A stretch of DNA of 64,000 bases from Bryobacterales bacterium (GTDB lineage Bacteria; Acidobacteriota; Terriglobia; Bryobacterales; Bryobacteraceae): contig JAOAPR010000074.1 of NCBI GenBank assembly GCA_025463005.1, positions 1 through 64,000 on the forward strand, written 5' to 3'. Positions within the stretch are counted from its first letter, which is position 1. Each line of letters opens with the position of its first letter. This document shows, piece by piece, positions 50,351 through 60,601 of the stretch. The position numbers were made by a program, and so were the translations under genes. The notes beneath the pieces were generated by a model. It was given only the letters and a program-made list of their open reading frames with translations. It was not told the DNA's origin and ran no database searches.

Positions 50351-51388
50351 CTAAGCGACCGGGAACTGCGGAGGGGCCGGATTGGCTGGGCCAGCCTCGT
50401 TGGCCTGATCGGCCAGCCGCAAAGACAACTGGCGATTCGCGCCAATGACCTCGTTATACCGCTCGTATGCCTTCACAATCTTCTGCACCAGACTGTGGCG
50501 CACCACGTCGCGATCGTCGAACTGTACGAACTGAATGCCTTCCACGCCGCGGAGCACGTCGGCGACCTCGATCAATCCGCTGCGCTGTCCCATGGCCAAA
50601 TCGATCTGGGTGATATCGCCGGTCACCACCATCTTCGAATTGAAACCCTGGCGCGTGAGGATCATCTTCATCTGCTCGGGGGTGGTGTTCTGCGCCTCAT
50701 CCATGATGATGAAGCTGTCATTAAGCGTGCGGCCGCGCATGAAGGCGATGGGCGCCACTTCGATGACATTGCGTTCCAGGAGTTTTTCGACCTTCTCCAC
50801 CTCGAGCATGTCGAACAGAGCGTCGTACAACGGGCGCAGATAAGGGTCGACCTTTTCCTGAAACGTTCCAGGCAGAAAGCCCAGGCGCTCGCCGGCTTCG
50901 ACGGCCGGTCTGGTCAGAATAATGCGGCTGACGCGTTTAGAGAGGAGCGCCGAAACCGCCATGGCCACGGCCAGATACGTTTTCCCCGTGCCGGCCGGAC
51001 CAATGCCGAACACCAGATCGTAGCGCTCGATGGCATCGATGTAGCGCCGCTGCATCATGCTCTTCGGCGCGATCACTTTTTTGCCGAAGGTGCGCTGTTT
51101 ACCGCTTTCCACCAGGTTGCGCAACGAGGTATCGGCGTCGGCGGTGACTACGCGAAGAAAACTATTGAGATCGCCGTTGTTGAAAGTGTGGCCTTCGCGC
51201 ACTAACGCGACGTAGTCGTTCAGAATTTGAGCGGCCCGCGCGACGCTGGCCTCCTCGCCTTCAATTTCGAGGGAGTCATTGAGCAGCCGCGTGCGGATGT
51301 TCAGGCTGTTTTCGATCAGGCGAATATTCTCGTCCCGTGTCCCAAACAGGGACTCGATGCCGCGGCTGATTTGGACGACAGATTTCAT
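50351..51388 (-). CDS. phoH: PhoH-like ATPase (YbeZ type)
   Basis: About 345 residues from ATG 51388 (start MKSVVQISRGIESLFG); a frame to 51457 has no support. An N-terminal KH-like part, then the PhoH P-loop ATPase: Walker A GPAGTGKTYLAVAMAV near 125, ILTRPAVEAGERLGFLPG, DEAQNTTPEQMKMILTR, MVVTGDITQIDL. PhoH/YbeZ works with YbeY in rRNA processing, matching the gene order. It ends in a Pro/Ala-rich tail. Confidence 0.94.
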   Translation of the reverse strand: MKSVVQISRGIESLFGTRDENIRLIENSLNIRTRLLNDSLEIEGEEASVARAAQILNDYVALVREGHTFNNGDLNSFLRVVTADADTSLRNLVESGKQRTFGKKVIAPKSMMQRRYIDAIERYDLVFGIGPAGTGKTYLAVAMAVSALLSKRVSRIILTRPAVEAGERLGFLPGTFQEKVDPYLRPLYDALFDMLEVEKVEKLLERNVIEVAPIAFMRGRTLNDSFIIMDEAQNTTPEQMKMILTRQGFNSKMVVTGDITQIDLAMGQRSGLIEVADVLRGVEGIQFVQFDDRDVVRHSLVQKIVKAYERYNEVIGANRQLSLRLADQANEAGPANPAPPQFPVA

Positions 51389-51568
51389 TCGAGGTAGGAC
51401 TTGGGAAGGTCCGGGCGGGCAGACATCCGCGAGCGCGGAGGCAGGAACAACATCCACTTACAGGATATCAGAACGCAAATCTCAAACCAGGAGCCGGTTC
51501 ACTGGGCTGTGTTATCCTGGGAATCGCCGAACTGGCGTACGCCGCAGATCCGCGGCGGTCAAAATAGC

Positions 51569-51645
<77 letters not shown>

Positions 51646-51660
51646 ATTCTCAATTCTTCC

Positions 51661-53229
51661 CTATCTCTGAAGTGCGGCGGCTTCTGGGGCGGGCTCGCGC
51701 CGCCACAGGCGGTATCCGCCCACGTTTACCGACGGACCCTCTACCGGCCGGTAGTTGCGCTCCATCCAGGCCTCGAGATTTTCCAGCCGGAAGTTGAGAT
51801 CGGTCCCGTTGGGGAATACGCGTAGAAATTCCTCGCGCGAGAGTTGCATGTAGAGCAGCCACTCCGGAGGTCGCGCCTGGAGCTCGGCGAGGCCTTCCGA
51901 CTCCTGCTCGGGGGTCGTCATACCCGGGCCCAGGCCGCAATACCGCGTCGGATTTTTTCCCTGCGTGAAGAAGTATTGGACGGGCATGTAAGGATACACG
52001 AAAAGGCTCTCGCCCGGATGCACGGTCGCGAGGAGTCTTCCGAATTCGGACGCCTGGTCGACCGGTACCCGCAGGATCCCGACCGGAGTCTGCATGGGGA
52101 CCGTCTGATTCCATCCTTTGGCGTAGTTCGACGCAAATAGGATCGCGAGGAGACTCGATCCCATCGCCAGCGCTGCCCTTGCACGTGAGGGAAGAAGCCG
52201 AGCGAAGGCTGCCGCGGCCAGCGCATAGGGCAGGGCTGCGACAAAAGCCAGATGCATCACGTCGGCGCGCGGCAACGTGGTGATCACGAAGACGCCCGCT
52301 GCCAGCAACAGCAGGCCGATCACCGGCCGCTGTTCTGCCGGGACCTTTCCGCGCCATAGAAGTGCGCCCCACAACAAAATAGCGGCGATCGGAAGAATTG
52401 CCGGAAGCGCTACGCAAGCAACCAGCAGGACACGCACAGCGATATCGAGGAAGCCGTTCGCTCCCTCGATCAAGGCGCGATACCCTCCGATGATGGACCC
52501 GTAGGGCATGGTATTCAGCGCCGAGTAATTCTGTCGTAGCCAGAACATCTGGTGGAAAAACGCCGCCAGACTTCCCGTTGCGGCCAGTGTTACGAGGGCT
52601 GCGAGTGTCAACCCGGCGACGCCAGCCACAAACGGCACTAAGTTTCGGCGGCGTTGGGAACTGATCAGCAGCCAGCCTCCGATCGCCACTCCCGCCAGAA
52701 GCATTGACGGCGTACACCACGCTGCTGCGGCGAGCAAGCCGCCACTCGCGAGCCAGCGCCCTTTTCGTCCGTCTGCGGCCACCGCCAGGCACAGTCCCGC
52801 CAAAGCCAGGGTCGCGCTGTCCCAGCGATGCTGGGCGGTCAACAGTGCGGGATCGGCGATCTGGAACCCGGCGAACGCCACCAGTGCTGCTACCGCGGCC
52901 GCGCGGCTCGACAGCCGAGCTACCAGCCAGTACACCAGCGCGCACTGCAGCGAGAAGTCCAGGATCACGATCAGGCGGCCGGTCCAGAGCGCTAAGCCAA
53001 ACCACTGGAATACGATCGCCTGCAACCAGTAGCTGCCAGGACTCATATACGTGGCGAAATCGACATAGGGCCGCTGGCCCGCCGCGATCCGCTGGGCCGC
53101 GTCCAGCACGATGCCCTCATCGTTGGTCAAGACCATCCGCTGCCCGTGGATGGCAAGCAGCAGCGCGGCCACGCCGGCGAAGATAGCCCAAGTGACTCTC
53201 GTGTCCACTTTTGCGTGGGGGCGCGTCAC
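51661..53229 (-). CDS. Polytopic membrane glycosyltransferase, GT39/ArnT-like
   Basis: About 522 residues from GTG 53229, two bases after the methyltransferase stop. Around 11-12 helices. The first periplasmic loop has the acidic site LTNDEGIVLDAAQRIAAGQR and DFATYMSPGSYWLQAIVFQW, as in GT39/ArnT-type transferases that use polyprenyl-phosphate sugars. The C-terminal 120 residues form a soluble domain. The neighbours (a GT2 polyprenyl-phosphate glycosyltransferase-like gene and a methyltransferase) suggest a small pathway that attaches a sugar to lipid or protein outside the cytoplasm. Confidence 0.82.
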   Translation of the reverse strand: MTRPHAKVDTRVTWAIFAGVAALLLAIHGQRMVLTNDEGIVLDAAQRIAAGQRPYVDFATYMSPGSYWLQAIVFQWFGLALWTGRLIVILDFSLQCALVYWLVARLSSRAAAVAALVAFAGFQIADPALLTAQHRWDSATLALAGLCLAVAADGRKGRWLASGGLLAAAAWCTPSMLLAGVAIGGWLLISSQRRRNLVPFVAGVAGLTLAALVTLAATGSLAAFFHQMFWLRQNYSALNTMPYGSIIGGYRALIEGANGFLDIAVRVLLVACVALPAILPIAAILLWGALLWRGKVPAEQRPVIGLLLLAAGVFVITTLPRADVMHLAFVAALPYALAAAAFARLLPSRARAALAMGSSLLAILFASNYAKGWNQTVPMQTPVGILRVPVDQASEFGRLLATVHPGESLFVYPYMPVQYFFTQGKNPTRYCGLGPGMTTPEQESEGLAELQARPPEWLLYMQLSREEFLRVFPNGTDLNFRLENLEAWMERNYRPVEGPSVNVGGYRLWRREPAPEAAALQR

Positions 53230-53230
53230 G

Positions 53231-53956
53231 TTATTTTTCAGCCCTCCACACGCCCAGCACGCTCTTGCCGACCCGCCCGGCAAAGACGGGATCGATCACG
53301 CGCGAAACGGGCACCAGCAGCCGATCCCAGGTCAGGATTTGCCGCTCTGTAGGCATGCTGCTCTGGAGCAGCAGGCGATTGGCGGCGGAGGCCAGCATCC
53401 CCGCTGTATCAAGATAGACGAGCTTTTCCAGTCGCAATGTTCGCGGGACGGCGGCCCGCAGCGAAGCGCGCGTGTACCGGCGGAAATGGCCGATGGCAGT
53501 ATCGAAGGGCGTGAACAGGAACGGATGCGCGGGCGCAAGCACGATCAATGCTCCCCCGGGCTTCAGCCGACCCGCGGCGCGAGCCATCTCGGCGCGGTCG
53601 TCCTCGATGTGCTCCAGGACGTCGATATAGAGGATCGCGTCGAACTTCGCCTCGGCCGGCAAATCGTCGATGGTTCCGGCCGCCACCTTATGCCGCCCGC
53701 CAGACGCCACTTCGATCAGTGCCGCAATCCGGGCTGCGAGCGCGGCATCCGGCTCCAGGCAGGTCCAGCGCTCGTAATCCAGGCCGGCCAGAGTCAGCGT
53801 ATTCGACCCAATGCCGGCACCCACTTCAAGTACCTCGCCGCGCACGAATCGGGCGATCTGTGCGCGCCAGTACGCCTTCCAGTTGCGAGCCTTCTCGAAC
53901 AGCTCCAGCTCGGAACCGGCGTACTTGAATTCGGAATCCGCGATCGCCCCCCTCAT
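53231..53956 (-). CDS. Class I SAM-dependent methyltransferase
   Basis: 241 residues. Motif I LEVGAGIGSNTLTL (about 47-60), the acidic residue at the end of strand 2 in CLEPDAALAARI, motif IV region AILYIDVLEHIEDDRAEMAR, and LKPGGALIVLAPAH. The sequence FDTAIGHFRRYTRASLR resembles methyltransferases found in glycan clusters. There is no membrane segment. Its start overlaps the stop of the GT2 gene by 4 bp. Confidence 0.9.
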   Translation of the reverse strand: MRGAIADSEFKYAGSELELFEKARNWKAYWRAQIARFVRGEVLEVGAGIGSNTLTLAGLDYERWTCLEPDAALAARIAALIEVASGGRHKVAAGTIDDLPAEAKFDAILYIDVLEHIEDDRAEMARAAGRLKPGGALIVLAPAHPFLFTPFDTAIGHFRRYTRASLRAAVPRTLRLEKLVYLDTAGMLASAANRLLLQSSMPTERQILTWDRLLVPVSRVIDPVFAGRVGKSVLGVWRAEK

Positions 53957-54984
53957 CTATCGGCGTTCCTAGGGACGGTCGAGGCTTTCTCCACCGCGGC
54001 CGTGTCGTACACCGAGGTTATGCCCAGGATGAAATAGGGAGCATCGCGCGTCAGCAGAAAATTCACCGAGCTGCGGCGGCTGGCGATCAGGAAAGCGAAC
54101 AAGGTCGCGAAGCTCAGCAACTGCACCACCAGCAATAGCAGCAGGCCGACCGTGAAGGTCGCCCATCCTGGAATCGCCAGGTCCGTGAACCAGCGGATTC
54201 CCGCCGTTACGCCGATCAGCCCCATCGCGAGAATCGCGAACCCTACGGCCCCAGTCAACAGCCGCGCACTTACTTGATCGCTGAATACCGACATCGCGCT
54301 GAGGCCGTGAATCAGCAGGCTCACGAAGTTCATCTTGGATTCACCGGCCAGCCTCCGGCCCCTAGGCAGCGGAACCAGCCTTCGCGGCAGCCGGGCGCGA
54401 TAGACCGAGGCCGCGTAGTGGTTCCAAAGGTCAGGGACCGCCATCAGCCGTGCCATCGCCGGGCGGGGAACCACGCTGAAATTGCCCACCCGCACAGCTA
54501 CCCCCGTCAGCGCGCGATGGACCACGCGATACGCCTGGTAGCACAGCCGGAACGTGAGGCTCTCCATACGCTTGGTCCGTGCGGCGAACACCACCTCACT
54601 GGCATCGCCGGCGGCGAAGGCACTGAGGAGTTCAGATACGTCCTCGGGCCGATCCTCGCCGTCGCCGTCCATCACCACTACAGCGTCGGCTTCGGTGGAC
54701 CCATGAATGTGGTAGAGGCCGAGTGCAATCGCGCGCTGATGACCCTGATTAGAGCGCAGGCGAAGTATTTCGACCGAATCGAGCGCGATGAAATTCTGCC
54801 CCGGCCAGTCGTGTGGAACCGGCTCGGTAGATGCGTCGTCCACCACCAGAACGGAGACCGGCCGTTCCAGTCCCTCCGCCGCCCGATCGAGTTCCGGCAG
54901 CAGCAGGCGCAACGACTCCCAATCGTTAAAAATCGGGATCAAAATTGCCAGTGACGAGCGCCGTTCCACCATGATTTCGGCCAT
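53953..54984 (-). CDS. GT2 family glycosyltransferase, polyprenyl-phosphate sugar synthase-like
   Basis: About 343 residues from ATG 54984, with GCGGAG nine bases ahead; an ATG at 54999 is the alternative. GT-A fold marks are LAILIPIFNDWESLRLLLPE, VLVVDDASTEP, VVVMDGDGEDRPEDVSEL (DxD), and a basic loop KRMESLTFRLCYQAYRVVHR. Two membrane helices lie near the C-terminus (AVGFAILAMGLIGVTAGIRW and the following TFTVGLLLLLVVQLLSFATL). Such enzymes charge undecaprenyl phosphate with glucose or mannose for a GT39-type enzyme, here two genes downstream. Confidence 0.9.
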   Translation of the reverse strand: MAEIMVERRSSLAILIPIFNDWESLRLLLPELDRAAEGLERPVSVLVVDDASTEPVPHDWPGQNFIALDSVEILRLRSNQGHQRAIALGLYHIHGSTEADAVVVMDGDGEDRPEDVSELLSAFAAGDASEVVFAARTKRMESLTFRLCYQAYRVVHRALTGVAVRVGNFSVVPRPAMARLMAVPDLWNHYAASVYRARLPRRLVPLPRGRRLAGESKMNFVSLLIHGLSAMSVFSDQVSARLLTGAVGFAILAMGLIGVTAGIRWFTDLAIPGWATFTVGLLLLLVVQLLSFATLFAFLIASRRSSVNFLLTRDAPYFILGITSVYDTAAVEKASTVPRNADR

Positions 54985-55152
54985 GAGCAGACTCCGCATA
55001 ACCAGCTTACTTCCATCGGCAATTCCTTGCAGACGCTCCAGATACGGGTTATTCCGTCAGTGAGGCGGGTTCGCGCGGGCCATGGTAGACTAAATACTTT
55101 GGTTTTCCTCACCAGAAGACCGTAGGTACCATCCCCTTGGAGGTTACTGCAA

Positions 55153-56322
55153 GTGTCTGATCGAATGCGGCATATTTTCACGTCGGAATCGGTGACCGAA
55201 GGTCACCCCGATAAGATGGCGGACCAGATTTCAGATGCGGTACTGGATGCGGCGTTAACGGTGGATCCCACCAGTCGCGTGGCCTGCGAAACACTGGTCA
55301 CGACCGGAATCTGCATGGTGGCCGGCGAAATCACCACCAAAGCCATTCTGGACGTGCCCAAGCTGGCTCGCCAGGTCATCGCCGACATCGGATTTACCGA
55401 CGCCAAAATGGGCTTCGATGCCAAGACTTGCGGAATCCTCAATGTGATCCAGACGCAGTCGCCCGATATCGCCATGGGCGTGGACACAGGCGGCGCGGGC
55501 GACCAGGGCTTGATGTTCGGCTACGCCTGCGACGAAACCACCGAGCTGATGCCCATGCCGATCCAATTGGCGCACCGGCTGGTGAAGCAGTTGAGCGACA
55601 TCCGCCGCACCAGCAAGCTCACCTACCTGCGTCCGGACGGCAAAAGCCAGGTCAGCGTGGAGTATGTGGACGGCCAACCCAAGCGCATCGACGCTGTCGT
55701 GATTTCCACTCAGCACGATGACGATGTCACCACCGAGCAGCTCCGTGCCGACGTCAAGAAGAACGTCATCGATCCCATCATCCCGTCGAACATGGTGGAT
55801 TCCGGGACCAAGTATCACATCAACCCAACCGGCCGATTCGTGATCGGCGGGCCCCACGGCGATACCGGCCTGACCGGGCGCAAGATCATCGTGGATACCT
55901 ATGGCGGCATGGGCCGTCATGGCGGCGGGGCGTTCTCGGGCAAGGATCCGACGAAGGTGGATCGCTCGGCGTGCTATATGGCGCGTTACGTCGCGAAAAA
56001 TATCGTCGCGGCCGGTCTGGCCAAGCGTGTCGAAGTGCAGCTTGCTTACGCCATCGGCGTGGCCGAGCCCGTATCCGTAATGGTGAACTGTTTCGGTACC
56101 GGCACACTGCCGGAAGAGCGGCTGGTGGACCTGATTCGCGCCAACTTCCAGCTCACGCCCAAGGGTATGATCGAGACGCTGAAACTCCGCCGCCCGATCT
56201 ACCGCAAGACCGCCGCGTTCGGCCACTTCGGCCGGACCGAAGATACCTTTAGCTGGGAAGCTACGGACAAGGCGCACGCGCTCAAGGAAGCCGCGCAGCC
56301 CGCCGTCGCAGCCCGAAGCTGA
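55153..56322 (+). CDS. metK: S-adenosylmethionine synthetase
   Basis: 389 residues from GTG 55153 with GGAGGT ahead. Family motifs: [19 protein letters not shown] (methionine/ATP site), [54 protein letters not shown] with KIIVDTYGG, and [20 protein letters not shown]. It makes SAM from methionine and ATP. No SAM riboswitch is seen in the short upstream gap. Confidence 0.97.
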   Translation: MSDRMRHIFTSESVTEGHPDKMADQISDAVLDAALTVDPTSRVACETLVTTGICMVAGEITTKAILDVPKLARQVIADIGFTDAKMGFDAKTCGILNVIQTQSPDIAMGVDTGGAGDQGLMFGYACDETTELMPMPIQLAHRLVKQLSDIRRTSKLTYLRPDGKSQVSVEYVDGQPKRIDAVVISTQHDDDVTTEQLRADVKKNVIDPIIPSNMVDSGTKYHINPTGRFVIGGPHGDTGLTGRKIIVDTYGGMGRHGGGAFSGKDPTKVDRSACYMARYVAKNIVAAGLAKRVEVQLAYAIGVAEPVSVMVNCFGTGTLPEERLVDLIRANFQLTPKGMIETLKLRRPIYRKTAAFGHFGRTEDTFSWEATDKAHALKEAAQPAVAARS

Positions 56323-56332
56323 GCATCTCCTT

Positions 56333-56391
56333 GACCGCTCCATCACTGTCGCGGCTCGGAAGCACGTGGCCACGACAGTGATGGAGCGGTC
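56333..56391. repeat. 59-bp palindromic repeat, family C (copy 2), between metK and tig
   Basis: GACCGCTCCATCACTGTCG and its mirror CGACAGTGATGGAGCGGTC form 23-bp arms with one mismatch around a short loop. The left arm matches the repeat inside gspK. Confidence 0.9.
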
Positions 56392-56419
56392 ATGAAACAA
56401 GAAGAATTGAGGAGAGATT

Positions 56420-57691
56420 GTGTTATTAGAAGGGTGCAAGCACGCCCTGGAAATCACTGTCCCCATCGACGAGGTGGACAAGGAAACCGAGCGCGCGGCC
56501 GCACAGATTCAAGGTAAGGCGCGCCTGCCGGGTTTTCGGCCCGGGAAGGCGCCGCTCAGGATCGTCAAAACGCGCTTTGCCGGCGATATTCGCCAGGAAG
56601 TTCTGGATGCCCTGGTGCCGCGTTTCCTGCAGGCCGCCGTGGAGAAGGACAATCTCCATCTGGTGGGCCGGCCCGCCATTACCGACGTCCATTTTCATTC
56701 CGGCGAGCCTCTGCGGTTCAAGGCCGAATTCGAGGTCGCGCCGACCTTCGAATTGGGCGAGTATCGCGGCGTCACGGTCACCTACAACGAGCCTGAAGTG
56801 ACCGATGCCGACGTGGATGCGCGCGTGGAGCAGATTCGCGATCAGAAAGCTCAGTACGTCAATGAGGAGCCCCGGGCGCTGGCCGACGGCGATTACGCGG
56901 TAGTATCGCTCGAGAGCCTGGAGGGCGTCGAAGAGAAGGTCTCGCAGGACGAGATGATGCTGAAGATCGGCGACGAGGCCACCATGAAGGAGTTCAGCGA
57001 GAACCTGCGTGGCGCCTCACCCGAAGACGTGCGCGAGTTCGACGTCACCTATCCGGAGGATTACGATCGCCCGTCGCTGGCTGGGAAAACCGTGAAATTC
57101 CGCGCGGTGGTGAAGGCCGTTCGCCGCAAGGAGCTCCCGGATTTGAACGACGAGTTCGCCAAAGATCTGGGCGACTTTAAGACCCTGGATGAGCTGAAAG
57201 AGACGATCCGGAAATCGATTCTTCAGGAACGCACCCATCGCGCTCAGGAAGAAGCCAAGAGCCAGTTGATCGACAAGCTGGTGGACGCGCACGATTTCCC
57301 GGTTCCCGACGCGTATATCGATCGGCAGATCGAGATCAACGTTCAAAACCAATTGCGCTCGCTGGCCGCGCAGGGCGTGGATCCCAACCAGATCAAGCTC
57401 GATTGGGAAAAAGTGCGCGAGTCACAGAAGGGCCGCGCTGTGCGCGACGTGAAGGCGTCGTTGATCCTGGATAAGATCGGCGAACGGGAATCCATAGGTC
57501 CCACGCAGGAAGAAATCGACCGCGAAGTGCAGCGGATTGCCCGCCAGCAGCGCGAGGCTGCGGCAGTGACGCGAGCGAAGCTTCAGAAGGAAGGCGGATT
57601 GGCCCGGATCGCGGGCCACATCCGTACCGACAAGACCCTGACGTTCCTATTCGAGCAAGCCCGCAAAGAAGCCGGCAAGCAAGAAACTTAA
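56420..57691 (+). CDS. tig: Trigger factor
   Basis: 423 residues from GTG 56420 with GAGGAGAG ahead. The ribosome-binding tail carries the signature [12 protein letters not shown] near 36-47 (GFRxGKxP). A PPIase-like middle domain covers about 155-250 ([55 protein letters not shown]). A helical C-terminal chaperone domain ends KEAGKQET. It binds nascent chains at the ribosome exit. clpP, which often follows tig, is absent here; mdh follows instead. Confidence 0.95.
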   Translation: MLLEGCKHALEITVPIDEVDKETERAAAQIQGKARLPGFRPGKAPLRIVKTRFAGDIRQEVLDALVPRFLQAAVEKDNLHLVGRPAITDVHFHSGEPLRFKAEFEVAPTFELGEYRGVTVTYNEPEVTDADVDARVEQIRDQKAQYVNEEPRALADGDYAVVSLESLEGVEEKVSQDEMMLKIGDEATMKEFSENLRGASPEDVREFDVTYPEDYDRPSLAGKTVKFRAVVKAVRRKELPDLNDEFAKDLGDFKTLDELKETIRKSILQERTHRAQEEAKSQLIDKLVDAHDFPVPDAYIDRQIEINVQNQLRSLAAQGVDPNQIKLDWEKVRESQKGRAVRDVKASLILDKIGERESIGPTQEEIDREVQRIARQQREAAAVTRAKLQKEGGLARIAGHIRTDKTLTFLFEQARKEAGKQET

Positions 57692-57708
57692 GTCATTCCA
57701 AAAAATCA

Positions 57709-58638
57709 ATGCGTAAAAAAATCACTGTTGTAGGCGGTGGCAACGTCGGCGCGAGCTGCGCGGTCAACCTCGCTTTTAAGGAACTTGGCGACATCGTTCT
57801 GGTGGACGTCGTTGAGGGCGTGCCTCAGGGCAAGGCGCTGGACATGCTCCAGATGGGTCCCATCGAAGGCTATGATGTCCGCATTACGGGCGCGAACGAT
57901 TACGCCCCGACAGCGGATTCGGACGTAGCTGTGATCACAGCCGGCCTGGCTCGCAAGCCCGGCATGAGCCGCGACGACCTGCTGCTGGCCAACCACGAGG
58001 TGGTCAAGGGCGTCACCGAGCAGATCGTGAAGTATTCGCCCAACTGCATCATCGTGCTGGTGACCAACCCTCTTGACGCGATGTGCTGGACCGCGTTCAC
58101 GACTTCCAAGTTTCCCAAGAATCGCGTGATCGGGATGGCGGGCGTGCTGGATTCGGCGCACTTCCGCACCTTTATCGCGCAGGAGCTGGATGTTTCCGTG
58201 GAGAACGTAACGGCCGTGGTGATGGGCGGCCACGGCGATACGATGGTGCCGGTGGTCCGGTTATCGGGAGTCTCAGGGATCCCGTTGACCGAGTTGATCG
58301 CACCGGATAAGCTTGCGGCAATCGTCGACCGCACGCGCAACGGCGGCGCGGAGATCGTCAAATATCTCAAGACTGGCAGCGCGTACTATGCTCCGTCGGC
58401 CGCAGCGGTCGAGATGGTCGAATCGATTCTCAAGGATAAGAAAAAGGTCCTGCCCTGCGCTGCTTATCTCGAAGGCGAGTACGGCATCAACGGATTGTTC
58501 GTCGGCGTGCCGGTGAAACTGGGCGCCAAGGGCATCGAACAGATCTACCAGATCAAGCTGACCGAGGAAGAGAAGGCGATGCTCGCCAAGAGCGCTGCCT
58601 CGGTGCAAGAGCTGGTGGACATCCTGAGAACAAAGTAG
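57709..58638 (+). CDS. mdh: Malate dehydrogenase, NAD-dependent (LDH-like type)
   Basis: 309 residues. The NAD site is [20 protein letters not shown], with Asp33-type specificity (VLVDVVEG). Substrate residues sit in [17 protein letters not shown] (two Arg; the active-site loop has RKPGMSR as in malate rather than lactate enzymes), VTNPLDAM and [14 protein letters not shown] (catalytic His). It interconverts malate and oxaloacetate in the TCA cycle. The stop codon TAG is the first part of a family D repeat. Confidence 0.96.
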   Translation: MRKKITVVGGGNVGASCAVNLAFKELGDIVLVDVVEGVPQGKALDMLQMGPIEGYDVRITGANDYAPTADSDVAVITAGLARKPGMSRDDLLLANHEVVKGVTEQIVKYSPNCIIVLVTNPLDAMCWTAFTTSKFPKNRVIGMAGVLDSAHFRTFIAQELDVSVENVTAVVMGGHGDTMVPVVRLSGVSGIPLTELIAPDKLAAIVDRTRNGGAEIVKYLKTGSAYYAPSAAAVEMVESILKDKKKVLPCAAYLEGEYGINGLFVGVPVKLGAKGIEQIYQIKLTEEEKAMLAKSAASVQELVDILRTK

Positions 58639-58680
58639 GGCTGGTCTCCAGACCGGCGGCGGGCTTTAGCCCGCCTGTCC
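58635..58680. repeat. Palindromic repeat, family D (copy 2), after mdh
   Basis: GTAGGGCTGGTCTCCAGACC then GGCGGGCTTTAGCCCGCC: two adjacent hairpins. The leading TAG is the mdh stop codon. It is nearly the same as the 63937 copy. Confidence 0.85.
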
Positions 58681-58705
58681 CGCGTGTACTTACTCGCGCC
58701 GATTG

Positions 58706-58852
58706 TTAGGATCCCGCGCTCTCCGGCGAAGCAATTGACGCGCTCCATCGGTACAACTCCTCTACGGCCTTAATGAAATCCTGTGCTGACTGTTCGGCTG
58801 CTTTGCGGTCAGAAGAGGGGAATCCAAGCACAATCGTGAGCTTGTCGGTCAT
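58706..58852 (-). CDS. Possible small protein (48 residues)
   Basis: ATG 58852 follows CCGGAG six bases ahead. The peptide (starting MTDKLTIVLGFPSSDRKAA) has a beta-like start and an amphipathic helix (EQSAQDFIKAVEELYRW). I recognise no family. An alternative ATG at 58906 adds 18 residues. The good ribosome site is the main support. Confidence 0.45.
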   Translation of the reverse strand: MTDKLTIVLGFPSSDRKAAEQSAQDFIKAVEELYRWSASIASPESAGS

Positions 58853-59014
58853 CGAGTCTCCGGGTAAATAGCGTAATGCCGTACTAAATAGGGACGCCGT
58901 CTTCATGCCACGTCTGTTGCAGGAGTTGGCCGTTCCGTAAAGGGCCGGGATGCTGGAAAGTACCGCAAATGCCGAACTGTTCTATGAGATCTGGAGGCTA
59001 AAACAAACAAAGGT

Positions 59015-59230
59015 ATGTCTAGTACTTCGGTTAAGTCGATAAAACAAGCCAGCCCCTTTAACGAAACCATCCGGGTACGGATTCAAGATGCCCGCGCAGC
59101 GCTAGATGCCGCCGAACAGCTGATCGGCACTTCTGACCATCTGGCCTTGCAGAACAGTCTGACGCGCGTCATTCGGCAAGCGGAGAGTGGCATTGAGACT
59201 GTCACCCAGCTTAGGCGAGGATATAAATAA
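59015..59230 (+). CDS. Small helical protein of unknown function (71 residues)
   Basis: 71 residues, mostly amphipathic helix (TIRVRIQDARAALDAAEQLI, LTRVIRQAESGIETVTQLRR). The ATG is close to AAAGGT, and a GGAGG lies further up. It lies between the small minus-strand frame and the ntrC-like gene, convergent with the latter 20 bp downstream. Function is unknown. Confidence 0.55.
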   Translation: MSSTSVKSIKQASPFNETIRVRIQDARAALDAAEQLIGTSDHLALQNSLTRVIRQAESGIETVTQLRRGYK

Positions 59231-59250
59231 GTCCCGCTCCACTTTTTAGT

Positions 59251-60588
59251 TTATTCAATCCCCATCTGCGCGAGCCGATAGCGCAGTGCGTTTCGGGTCA
59301 GTCCCAGCAGCCGCGCGGCTTGGCTCTTGTTGCCATTCGCCCGCTTGAGCGCCTCGCGAATCACGGACTGCTCGTATTCATCGAGCGTCATTCCTTCGGG
59401 CAGAAAATGATCGCCGCTGGCTGCGGCGTTCGACCGGCGCGGAGCGGTATCGATCTTCACGTCACTTGGTTCGACGCGCGGGCCCTGGGCAAGTAGCACG
59501 CTGCGCTCCACCACGTTCTCCAGTTCGCGGACGTTCCCCGGCCAGTGGTAGCTCATTAGCCGCTCCAGCGCGCCCTCGCTGATCTCGCCGCCGAACTTTT
59601 TAGCGAAATGCTCAACCAGGTACGGGATGTCTTCCTTCCGCTCGCGTAGAGGAGGAATATTCAACGGCACCACGTTCAAGCGATAATACAGATCCTCGCG
59701 AAACGTACCCTGCTCCAGGGCCGCCCTTAGATCCACATTCGTCGCCGCAATCACCCGCACGTCGGTGTGCTGAGTCTTGTTGCTGCCCAGCCGCTCGAAC
59801 TCGCGCTCCTGCAGCACGCGCAACAGCTTTACCTGCACCGACCCGGGCACGTCCCCGATTTCGTCCAGAAACACGGTGCCCGTATCGGCCTGCTCGAACT
59901 TGCCGGGTTTAGAGGTGTTTGCTCCCGTGAACGCGCCCTTTTCGTATCCGAACAGCTCGCTCTCCATCAGGTTTTCCGGAATCGCGGTGCAATTGATCTT
60001 GACGAACGGACGATCCTTGCGGGGGGAATGCTGGTGGATCGCGCGCGCGATCATATCTTTGCCCACGCCGCTTTCGCCTGCCAGCAGCACCGTGGCGCGG
60101 GTGGGCGCAACGCGGGTGATGGTAGCGAAAATCTCCTGCATGGGTGTGCTGCGCCCGATGATGTTTTCGAACTGGTAGCGCTGGCCGAGCGCTTCGCGCA
60201 GCTCGCGATTTTCGTCGCGGAGCTTGCGGACTTCCAGCGCCTTCTTCACCACCACGCTCAGGTGATCCAACGAAAACGGCTTGGGTAGAAAATCGACCGC
60301 ACCCTTCTTCATCGCCTCTACGGCGATCTCCACCGTCCCGAAAGCCGACATCACGATCACAGGCAGATATCCGTTCTGCGACTGCAATTGCTCGAGCAGA
60401 GCCAGGCCGTCCATGCCTGGAAGCTTCAGGTCCGTAAGCACCAGGTCCACGTCGGTGGCCTGTTTCAGCCCTTCTTCGGCCGTGCCCACGGCCTTCACGC
60501 CATAGCCATCCGACGAAAGGTGCAAGCCGATTACCCGGCGGTGTTTTTCTTCGTCTTCGATCACCAGAACGGTTTGTTTAGCAGCCAT
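59251..60588 (-). CDS. Sigma-54-dependent response regulator, NtrC family
   Basis: 445 residues. Receiver at 1-120 with phospho-acceptor Asp in LVLTDLKLPGMDG (about 53). AAA+ domain at about 140-375 with Walker A GESGVGKD, the sigma-54 loop GAFTGA, and Walker B VFLDEIGDVP. Fis-type HTH at the C-terminus (KRANGNKSQAARLLGLTRNA). It activates sigma-54 promoters when phosphorylated by the kinase encoded 13 bp upstream. Target genes are not evident; no -24/-12 promoter was identified by eye. Confidence 0.95.
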   Translation of the reverse strand: MAAKQTVLVIEDEEKHRRVIGLHLSSDGYGVKAVGTAEEGLKQATDVDLVLTDLKLPGMDGLALLEQLQSQNGYLPVIVMSAFGTVEIAVEAMKKGAVDFLPKPFSLDHLSVVVKKALEVRKLRDENRELREALGQRYQFENIIGRSTPMQEIFATITRVAPTRATVLLAGESGVGKDMIARAIHQHSPRKDRPFVKINCTAIPENLMESELFGYEKGAFTGANTSKPGKFEQADTGTVFLDEIGDVPGSVQVKLLRVLQEREFERLGSNKTQHTDVRVIAATNVDLRAALEQGTFREDLYYRLNVVPLNIPPLRERKEDIPYLVEHFAKKFGGEISEGALERLMSYHWPGNVRELENVVERSVLLAQGPRVEPSDVKIDTAPRRSNAAASGDHFLPEGMTLDEYEQSVIREALKRANGNKSQAARLLGLTRNALRYRLAQMGIE

Positions 60589-60601
60589 GAGTTTCTGCTC
60601 T

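Noticed and set aside
55085-55152. SAM riboswitch upstream of metK
   Set aside because: The gap to the divergent gene is short, and no K-turn or SAM-aptamer-like pairing pattern was seen.
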